A DNA stretch of 64,000 nt, from assembly GCA_011009095.1 (NCBI GenBank), contig VTPC01091236.1:763439-827438 (forward strand), written 5' to 3'. Made by a program: the position numbers and the translations under genes. This document shows positions 55,910 through 64,000 of the stretch, piece by piece. Each line of letters begins with the position of its first letter. Positions within the stretch are counted from its first letter, which is position 1. The DNA comes from Ignelater luminosus (taxonomy: Eukaryota > Arthropoda > Insecta > Coleoptera > Elateridae). The notes beneath the pieces were generated by a model, which did not search any database, was not told the origin of the DNA, and was given only the letters and a program-made list of their open reading frames with translations.

Positions 55910-57885
55910 TATACGTGTATAAACCAGAAGCACAGACAAAGTATTTGCAGGAGCTGCAGGGGAAACTTACTAACATACATGAAAAGAAAGAAATAGAAGA
56001 TATGTAGCAAATAATAACATTAAAAATGAAGCAGGCAATTAAAACCCTATAAACAGAAAAGCAAGTAACGAGAAATGCAGACTGGTTTGATAAGGAATGT
56101 GAGAGAGAAGTAGTCAAAAGAAAAAAACCGAGATTAGAAATGTTAGAAGAAGAAACCGACGGAAGACGAAGTAAATACCACGAGCAGCAGAAGAAACGTA
56201 AAAAAATATGTAGAGAGAAAAAAAAGAAAACACAACGAAAAGCTTATCAGCGAAATCGAAGACCAATGGGGTAAGAAATTTTTATCAGGGGACAAAAAAA
56301 AATTGAATAAAGGACACCAAAGTAGAGCAATATTTTACAAGAACGGGATGGGTGAGATAAAAACGGAAAAACATGAGGTGCTGGAAATTTGGGCAAAATA
56401 TTTTCAACAATTACTGAGGTATAAAGAAGAAGAAGACGTAGAGATCACAAAGAGAGGAAAGAATAACTGAAGATAATGAACAGACACCTACTCTAGAAGA
56501 AGTTGCCAAAATAATAAAAAAATTAAAAAACAATAGAAGTGCTGGAAAGGATGAACTAGCGGCGGAAATGTTCAAAAGTCGTAGGGAATAATTATATGAA
56601 GCAATGCACCATATGATCAAGCCACAAGAATGGTCTTAGGCGATTATATGCCTTATCCACAAAAAAGGTTCAAAAGCAGAGTATTATAACTACAGAGACA
56701 TGGCGCTTCTAAATGTCGCGTATAAAATATTAGCCACCTGTATAAAGAACAGATTAACGGATGAAACAGAGTCTATGATAGGAGAACACCAAGCGGGTTT
56801 CGTAAAGGAAGAGCAGTAACTGACCAAATATTTACTTTGAAAGAAATACAGACAGAAAGTTATGAATCTTAAAAGGACACCCACGTACTATTTATTGATT
56901 TTAAACAAGCTTACGACAGCATCAAAAAACCACAACTGTATAATGCAATAAAGGAACTAGGCATAAGCAGTAAACTTATAAAGTTGGTAAGAATGACACT
57001 AGAGAAAACAGAAAATATGGTTAGAGTGGAGGGTGAATTAACACGAGAATTTGAAGTGAATAACAGACTAAGGCAGGGAGACCCCTTATCTCCTTTATTA
57101 TTCAACTTGGCACTACAGAAAGTAGTAAGAGAAGCAAACATTAATAGAGATGGGTGGTATACCACAAAAAACATCAGTGCTTAGCATTTACAGATGATGT
57201 AGCTTTGATTACAAGAAATAAACAGGAGCTGAAGGAAATGGTGGGTCGTTTACTAACTGCGGTAAAGAAAATAGGTCTCCAAATAAATGAAAAGAAAACA
57301 AAATACATGACATGGAATGATAAGGGAATTAAAAATAATAGCCAGTTGCAAGTACAAGTTGATAATCAGGAATGTGCTTTTGAAGAGGTGAACATATTCA
57401 CTTATCTAGGGTTGGTGTTTACGAGGAAACCTGGCAGTAATGAACAAATGCAAGCAAGATTAATGGCCTTTAATAAGTGAAGTGTTGTCAATGAATACAA
57501 AAGAAGAGAATATGTTGGCAACATGGGAAAGGAAAGATTTTAAGGAAGATATTTGGCGGAAAATAGAAGAAGAAAGATGGGTAAGAAGAACTAACCAAGA
57601 GTTGTACAAGGAACCAAATTTAGTGGGAGTGGCGAAAGCAAGCAGAATAAGATGGATAAGCCATGTAGTGAGATTACCAGTGGGATGTGAACCTGATGGA
57701 AAAAGAAGAAGAGGAAGACCTAAACCAAGGTGGAAGAAAGAAGTCCAAGAAGATATTGCAAAGTTGAGAATTGTGGACTGGAAAACTAAAGCAAATGACA
57801 GAAAACAGTGGTACCGAACAACACAACAGGCCAGGACCTTCTAGGATCGTAGTGCTCTATATGCAATGTGTCTAAGATAAGGAGG
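55910..57885 (+). pseudogene. LINE reverse transcriptase pseudogene, plus strand
   Basis: The order of a non-LTR reverse transcriptase is readable: NADWFDKECEREVVKRKK (about 56077-56130), a Lys-rich linker, EEVAKIIKKLKNNRSAGKDE (about 56500-56560), IHKKGSKAEYYNYRDMALLN (about 56652-56715) and FIDFKQAYDSIKKPQLYNAI (catalytic Asp, about 56890-56950). Then follow RLRQGDPLSPLLFNLAL (57068-57118), AFTDDVALITRN (57186-57222; usual form FADD), LQINEKKTKYMTW, FTYLGLVF and the C-terminal RIRWISHVVRLP with RRRGRPKPRWKKEVQEDI (57640-57760). Stops at 56140-56900 and a break at 57481 inactivate it. The endonuclease part is missing. Confidence 0.85.
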
Positions 57886-58395
57886 GCCACTATAGGGATC
57901 TCGGAAACTATAAGATATAGAGAAACGGTTGAAAAATTTGCAAAAACGCTATGGCCATGGAAAACGAAACTTCAAATGTGACAGAATTATTGTTTATCTG
58001 TAAAATCGCAAATTTAAATTAATTCATCGTTCTTCTTGTTTTTGTAGTTATTGTTCAACAGTTTTTGTTCTAATTAAATAAAAATATTTGTGAAGTTTTG
58101 TTTCCATGGCAATAGCGTTTTTGGTGTTTAAAAGGCTGTCTGTTGTTTTACGATAGTTACATGTAGACAACAGCTTACAAACTTTTTGTGGCATGTGGAG
58201 CAAAAAATTCTTATGCAACACCTATAAAATTTTTTATGTACAGAATCCGGTTTAACCGGAAATGCAAAAACATATTTAAAAGTGACACCAAATTGCACAC
58301 ATGCTTTTAGACAACAAACTATTTAACCGTTTTTTTGTCAATCGCAAGATAAAAAAATTATTGAGTGTTCCCTTTTTTTGGAGGACACTGTATAT
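57886..58395. repeat. Fold-back repeat with distant similarity to the 2609/52385 family
   Basis: The left part CACTATAGGGATCTCGGAAA recalls the TIR word CACTATTGGGATCTCGGAAA of the mariner-type family at 52385. A clear internal inverted repeat pairs 57937-57980 with 58088-58131 around the word CGCTATKGCCATGGAAA. The right end GGAGGACACTGTATA (58379-58393) resembles the mariner terminal word. The borders are uncertain. Confidence 0.55.
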
Positions 58396-58522
58396 TATTA
58401 TTGAATTACAAGATTAAAATCTATACATACACAAAGTAGGTTAACATTTTAAAGAGAGATACAACTCAAGAATAATTCAATTTCATAGCCATGTTGAGTT
58501 GAATCGACTCTTCTTTTACAAC

Positions 58523-61076
58523 TTAATTACGTTTTGGACGAACTGTGCGATTGAAATGACGGATGGTTACGTCCTGTACTCTCATATTAGGAGTTAGAAA
58601 CTGTTGTAGATTATCAACTCCATCACGAGGTACTCTATCGAATGGATAACCCATTGATCTGCGATCGGGATACTTCCTGTCCCTAATACCACAATAGACA
58701 GCAGCATCATTGCATTGGCCTTCAATCGATTGGTCTACCTATAAATAAACCAAAACAGAATTAAAACTAGTTTTGAATAAGTCATGTTTATACTTACTCT
58801 ATCACCGGCAATATCTGAAATCATCACAAACATTTCGGAAGCGTATCCTTCAGGAGTTCCTTTTGGTATAAGCATATGTTGTGGCCATCCACATCCACAG
58901 AAATTGAATTGTTCCAAAGCAGGACCCCCCGTTGGTCTGCCAAGTTCTAAATTACGGAAAGTACGTTCAAATGGAATCGTAAGTGAAGATTGAGTTGATG
59001 CCTGAGTGATAATATTTTCTCCAGGCGTCACTAAAAATTGGATACAAATCGTTTAAGCAACACTTCCTTTGTAAAAATGCCTTCTCTTACAATTAACAAT
59101 AAAACGATCCATTTCTATTAACAGATTTTTCTGATTTATCAACAACATTGGATTTCCTCTTTCGTCGAATTTAGGGCCAATAAATATTCTACAAGTGCCT
59201 TGTCTTGCTCCTCCTGTATTATTTACTTTAATTACATAATTAAATGGTTGATGCTGCAAATGGGTGAATCTAACAAAAACTGATCCTCTAGGTAGAAAGT
59301 CCAATCCGCGAGACATATCCACATCTGATTGTTGCCAGAATGTATTCAGTATGTTCAGTTCTTTTACATTTTGGGATTGGATTGCGCAACTAGTTACAGT
59401 TACACCATCATAACCAAGCTAAAATAAAACAGTAAAACAAATTACTTGAATCGGAATTATGCTAATTTGTGTTTTACCTGAGCCGTGGTGTATGGAAGAA
59501 GGGTAGCTTTGAATTCTAAAAACATATCATTGACTGCAGCATGGAAAGGATAGAATATTGGATCACGCACTGCTGTCGCTGGATCGCCAATAGTACCAAA
59601 TGATTCCTAAAGTGCCAAGATTATTTTCTGAATTAAGATTAAATGTAAAAATTATACCAAATGACGTAAATCGGGATCGTGTATAACGCCAAACATTGCA
59701 TGTCCAAAATTATGCCAATCGCCATAATAATTTCTATTTGGCGTTAAAATAGAAGCTTCAATTATATTGCCCAAAACATCGATACCTTCAAATTCGGTTA
59801 AAGGCTGTCTGTTTCCATTAGCCTAAAAGATATTCAGTCAATGGAATTACTTTGATTAGCTCTTGGGACATCTTACATCCATATAAGATCCAAAGTGTAT
59901 TGTTTCAAGAATTCTGTCTCTTGATGTTTCAAGATCGTGAACGTCCATCTGCCATTGATCTTGTTCTCTGTTAACATCTTGTAATACCATACCAGCTGGG
60001 CGACCTGGATAGGTCCTGCTTGCTACAAGACTGTCCAGTTTTGGGTAATAGGCTTCCGGTATAGGTTCTCTGTAATTGAGAAGTCGTCGTACTCTTGCAA
60101 GACCATTACACATTCGCTCAACGTTGTATCTGAAAAGAAATTAAAATAAGATAATAATCCGTTAAAATAAAATAGTTAATTTACCTTGCCATTAGTTGGT
60201 GATGGAAGTAAAAGAAAAGTTCTCCTCTTCTATCTTTAGCAACAATTTCTCTTGGTCCACTAAATGGATATACTAAATGCCAATGCCAGTGATGTACATT
60301 AACGCCCAAGTCTTCAGTAAAATAGGCTACACGATGTTCCCTTTCTATATTGGATGCAGTGTAATCTACAGGGATCTCAATTGGAACCTGGAAATTTATA
60401 GTAGAAAGCGTGTCATGTTAAACAATACTGTTGTATTTAATACTCTAGATCCTTCGTCAACAACGTAAGCTTCTTCACGAGCCTTTTGGAAAACCTGACT
60501 GTCAACGTATTTATCGGGGAAGACTTCCATAAGCGATGGAATATCCATATCTTTTGTGTCTGATCTGTGAAGAATTGCTACCGACAAGGCATAGTTGAAT
60601 AAATACGGGTTAACACGATCACGACTATATGCTGCAAGTGATTGAAATTCCTCTAGATTCTTCGCACCTAAAACAAATGTTGCGTGAAATATTTTAAAAA
60701 AATTATCCGTAATAATTGATCTACCCATAAACAAATTAATTAAGTTGGTAGCACATCGTCTATGTTTCGGAATGAAAAGACTGAAATTCTCATCTCTTTC
60801 CACGCCAGTGACAGTAGATATGTTTGGTTCGGGTATGTCTTGTACAACAATTACATCATTTGCCTCACCTTGTAAACGGCTTCCAAGATTAACGCCAATT
60901 TCTCTATAACGGTCAGTCTAAAATAAACAACAATTAATAAAAATATCATAGAATGAGGTAAAACTTACATAGAATTTTGGTGGTAGATTAAATGTAGTTT
61001 TATTTTCTCCTTTATAGTTGAACAGTGGTTCTAGAGGACGATCGTACATGAGAAGTAAGTTCCTTTTATCGGCCAT
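58523..61076 (-). CDS. PPO: Prophenoloxidase, complete ten-exon gene
   Basis: Encodes the zymogen of the copper oxidase that makes melanin in insect immunity and wound healing by oxidising mono- and diphenols. Exons: 61076-60969, 60917-60725, 60667-60444, 60387-60185, 60129-59877, 59822-59658, 59606-59478, 59418-59091, 59030-58798, 58738-58523. All junctions are GT-AG and phase-consistent, with introns of 51-60 bp; total 683 residues, the usual length. The start MADKRNLLLMYDRPLEP lacks a signal peptide, as usual. CuA histidines are in VHHWHWHLVYP (His208, His212) and YFHHQ (His237); CuB in GDWHNFGHAMF (His364, His368) and YPFHAAVND (His404). The C-terminal thiol-ester-like CGCGWPQHML is present. 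Oddities: the activation site usually cut at Arg-Phe reads SRLQG (Arg50-Leu51), and the usual YRWH around the last CuB histidine is YPFH. No stops or shifts; expected to be functional but divergent. Confidence 0.95.
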
Positions 61077-62179
61077 CTTGGATATTTTTAAAATAAAAAG
61101 AATAATTAATTTAGAAGAAAGGTGCAATCGGTAACTCCTTTTTTCGGGAAGAGAACCGATTATCGAGAATCATTAAAATTCCAGTTTTTATTCAAAATGT
61201 GTTGTTGTTATTTTTGAAGTGCAACCAACGAGAGTTCAGATTTGCAGCACACATGATTGTCGCATGTTTTATCAGTTGTTTTCTATCCCATTATTTTTAA
61301 GGAAGTGGTACATGTAATAAATAAAGATTATGTAACCACAATTTTTATTTTTCCTAAGAGATGGTATTATTTTTATGAATTTTACTAACAAATGCATATC
61401 AGTAGATGAGGTGCACTTTGATTTTTATTATATCAAAACAAAAATATTTTTTTATTGCAATATATTTTGTGGGAAGAATTCTTTCCTTCACTTGTTTTTA
61501 TTTGTAGTTTTGTATTGTCATTAGTGTAAAAATAAGAGACGCACATTTTTACGTTATTATATGACAGTTAACGGCATAACTAACATTTTGTTTATTTAAA
61601 TATTAAATATCCAATTCGTCTAATCTGGAATCTTCTAATTAAAAGATACAATAGGTCAGATTTTGTAACTTAACGCTATACGTTAATTGACGTTGCGAAC
61701 GAAAAGTTTCTCTGAAAAGAAATGTAAGCTTTAAGTTACAAAATCCAACATAATAAATGTAATAGGAGTAATAGTAGACCATGCAATTAACCCTTAGATC
61801 GCACACAGGCGCAATTTTGAAAAATCTTGGCCAAAACCTATTAGTTGTGTAAAATGCGTACATGTCATTTAGAAAGTAAAGCTAAATAATTACACCGATT
61901 AACAGAGTTTTTGGTTCTTAAACGAAACTAGGTAATCCTTGTGTAACTTTTGATTCTGAATTCAAATCTGCTTTCAGATTTTTTTCTATCACGTGTAGTT
62001 TTTGAAATATATGCATTTGAAGTTCCAGTGGACAGTATAATTATAATTACATTAGGTAGTTACGTATTAGCGATAAGAAGTTTTGGAAATGAGGTAATTG
62101 CATTCCGCATACAGTGGAACACGGGGGAATTGGTGCCACTTAAGATAAAACTCCAATAACTTTTTACAAAAATTACTTT
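61077..62179. other. AT-rich stretch upstream of prophenoloxidase
   Basis: Contains the promoter region of the minus-strand prophenoloxidase gene. I see no convincing TATA box or NF-kB-type site within the first 200 bp. No other gene or recognised repeat is present. Confidence 0.45.
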
Positions 62180-63480
62180 TTAATATAATTTATTTTCTTT
62201 CATGAGACGTTTCTTCTTCTTTTCTTCTAATACAGTTTTATTTGGAGAGGCAGTGATTACTTGCGAATGTTGTTTATGTGTTCGCTTTCGGACTTTTCGA
62301 GAAGTTGATGATGGTTCTGGAGCTATAAGTGCCAGTACAGAATTTAGGTCAGAGGAAGCAGATGGAACATTTTTTCTGATATATTCATCATTGTTATGGG
62401 CATTTTCACTAGTAAACGTTTCATGCGATTGAATTTCTTCGACATAATCTGGTATTGCAGTGCTTTGATTAGGTTGATTGGAATCTTGAGGATCTACAGT
62501 GTCATCCACTGTGTTGGTAGCAGCAGTATTCACGACGTAATAGTCATCTTCGTTGAATATATTCGTATTAATTGGGCTTATACCAGTTGCGCGGAAACCA
62601 CTTATGGCTTTATCCATTGAAGCTACTTTGCTGTATGCTTTCTGAAATAAACCGGCTATGTCATACGGTGTGATTTAAATCAAATTTTTTGATTTGAGAT
62701 ATAGGTCACATTCACAATTATACGCTTTTTTTAGAGGACCAAAAAATGTAATATCTAAGGGCTGCAAACGGTGCGAGGAGTGTGGCGGTATAGACAACAT
62801 AGTGATGTAGTTAGCTTTGCAAAACTCATATGCTTCTAAAGTGGAGTGGCTGTTATGTTTGTCTAAAATAAGTAATATTTTGTTATTCTCACATGGTTTT
62901 ACAAATGTCTTGAAATGTTGTAGCCATTTAAAAAATAGACTTTCATTAGTCCATCCATTTTTTGAACAGTCATAAATAAATTGCCCCGGAGGACCATCTT
63001 TCTCTAGAAGAGAAGAATGACGCTGTCTCGGATATATGAACACGGGTGGGACATAAACGCCAGCAGAACTCATTGCACAAACAACAGCGACTGTTTTTCC
63101 CCTCTCCCAAGAAGTGACAGTACCAACTCGTTTCTGACCTGTTTTTGCAAAAATTTTTCCTGGTTCTTGAACTGTAGACACTCCCGTCTCACCCATATTA
63201 AATATTTGATGTGCTTCATATTTATTTTTTACCATAAGTTCTTCAATATTTTTGTAAAATAGTTCTACTTCTTCTTTGTTAAATCCCTCGATCCTATTAA
63301 TACTTGTCGACTCTGGTTTGCGAACACTGATATTAGTATTTCTTTTCAAAAATCCTTCAAGCTAGTCTGGTTCCGCACACTTGCTTTCTTTGTTAAAATT
63401 ATGAGGTATCTTCAATTGTTCAGCACACTCGTATGCTATTTTTCTAAATTTCATTGAGTCTAAGCCGTAAAAAAGATTCG
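62180..63480 (-). pseudogene. pogo/Tigger-type transposase pseudogene with mutated catalytic Asp
   Basis: Minus-strand frame in three in-phase parts. The upstream part (to about 63365) reads DSMKFRKIAYECAEQL and ends EPD-stop-LEGFLKRN; the TAG at 63362-63364 sits where a Trp is typical. The middle part (63349-62675) carries RKPESTSINR, the first catalytic block as IFNMGETGV where the family has NxDExG, YPRQRHSSLL, the second block LLILDKHNSHS, and the third PPHSSHRLQPLDITFFGPLK. A TAA at 62675-62677 follows KSKNLI. The last part resumes in phase with TPYDIAGLFQKAYSKVASMD and ends at 62180 after a Ser/Lys-rich tail. Active relatives are DDE_1-superfamily transposases; some were co-opted as host DNA-binding proteins, but two stops argue against that here. 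Confidence 0.85.
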
Positions 63481-63489
63481 TCATATGAA

Positions 63490-63715
63490 TAAGGTGTCGA
63501 GGTTGTCGGTCATTTTAGCCATCTGTGTAATACCGACCCTCTTAAGGGGGCGTAACTGACCGTCGGCCCGGGTTGCCCTGTACCTAAGGGAACCAAGAAA
63601 AACAAAAAAGAAGACACACACTCGAACATGTGCAAAGCGAGCGTGCACATCTATGCATAATTATAAATAAGTTAGAATGTATTAGCACGTCGATACATAT
63701 ACATAGGTGTATACC
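63490..63715. other. Short spacer, GC-richer
   Basis: No gene. Contains CTCTTAAGGGGGCG and GACCGTCGGCCCGGG words that partly recur in reverse; probably the end of the neighbouring transposon or a small repeat. Confidence 0.35.
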
Positions 63716-63719
63716 TATG

Positions 63720-64000
63720 AAATGAGACTTTTTTTTTCAATTTTAAACGTTTATTAACAAAAAATGGTTACAAATTTAATCTTCAAAATAATAGCCATCG
63801 CTAGCGACACATTTTACCCATCTCTCAGGCAATTTGTGAATGCCGCGCCAAAAAAATTGGCCGTCTTTGGCCGCAAACCAATCATCGAGCCATTTTTTGG
63901 CTTCTTCGTGAGGATTGAAGCGCTGCTCGGAAAGTGCGTGGCCCATCGATGCAAACAAATGATAATCGGAAGGCGCCAAGTCTGGTGAGTAAGCCGCATG
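63720..64000 (-). pseudogene. Mariner transposase C-terminus, cut by the window edge
   Basis: The minus strand reads, from the window edge, HAAYSPDLAPSDYHLFASMG (third catalytic Asp block), ALSEQRFNPHEEAKKWLDDW, FFWRGIHKLPERWVKCVASD and GYYFED before a stop at 63773-63775. This is the C-terminus of a mariner (DD34D) transposase of the type also fused in SETMAR. The frame is open as far as visible. The 3' non-coding end with AACCATTTTTTGTTAATA lies at 63740-63765, and a palindromic TAGGTGTATACCTA at 63704-63717 may be near the element's end. Confidence 0.85.

Noticed and set aside
1..64000. CRISPR arrays, bacterial operons, tRNA or rRNA genes
   Set aside because: No spaced direct repeats of CRISPR type, no Shine-Dalgarno-led gene runs, and no tRNA cloverleaf or rRNA sequence was recognised by eye.

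Overview
The window looks like nuclear DNA of an insect, most likely a beetle. It is AT-rich, its introns are only about 50-60 bp with ordinary GT-AG ends, it carries an intact arthropod prophenoloxidase gene, and it is crowded with decayed insect-type transposons. Nothing bacterial, phage-like or organellar was seen. The assignment to beetles is an inference from the kinds of repeats, not from a marker gene.

Three loci look like host genes. (1) A complete ten-exon prophenoloxidase gene (58523-61076, minus strand, 683 codons), all of whose introns are 51-60 bp. (2) A two-exon gene for a 93-residue secreted cysteine-containing peptide (30387-30720, minus strand), with a signal peptide, a 52-bp intron and a downstream AATAAA; it is too small and too split to show up as a long reading frame, and its Cys spacing recalls the C-terminal part of CART-type neuropeptides. 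(3) A 327-codon proline-rich reading frame (47052-48035, plus strand) with several SH3-ligand-like motifs, possibly with a spliced 5' leader behind a TATA box at 46681.

Most of the rest is transposon. Left part (1-12 kb): a mariner-type element with long inverted repeats (2609-3506), a dead Tc1-like transposase (4085-4925), a repeat family with an internal 118-bp array (5050-5810), and a nearly intact Ginger-type DNA transposon (8454-10887) with a Gypsy-like integrase, a CXC zinc domain and clustered subterminal repeats; its only visible lesion is one extra A in a run of seven. 12.6-17.6 kb: a ~95-bp satellite-like array split by an RTE-like LINE, flanked by matching direct repeats, followed by a Penelope-like reverse transcriptase fragment. 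19.1-24.8 kb: a 5'-truncated BEL/Pao retrotransposon on the minus strand, broken by an ~810-bp fold-back element made from the 3' end of a mariner transposase. 24.8-29.4 kb: small repeats, a LINE scrap and a second, expanded copy of the 118-bp array family.

32.4-45.2 kb holds a LINE 3' end with a duplicated tail, an LTR-like scrap, three degenerate 9-bp arrays that read as Gly-Pro-X in one frame, a transposon-associated gene with an internal micro-inversion, and a dead mariner transposase. 48.7-58.4 kb holds a PIF/Harbinger derivative with TTA target duplications, a clean TA-flanked MITE, another mariner copy and two opposed LINEs. Upstream of the prophenoloxidase gene lies a pogo/Tigger-type transposase pseudogene whose first catalytic Asp codon has become Gly, and the window ends inside a mariner transposase.

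A sequence at 38478 (pyrimidine tract, CAG, then GTAAG) matches the form of a recursive splice site, so part of the window may lie within a long intron of an unseen plus-strand gene.
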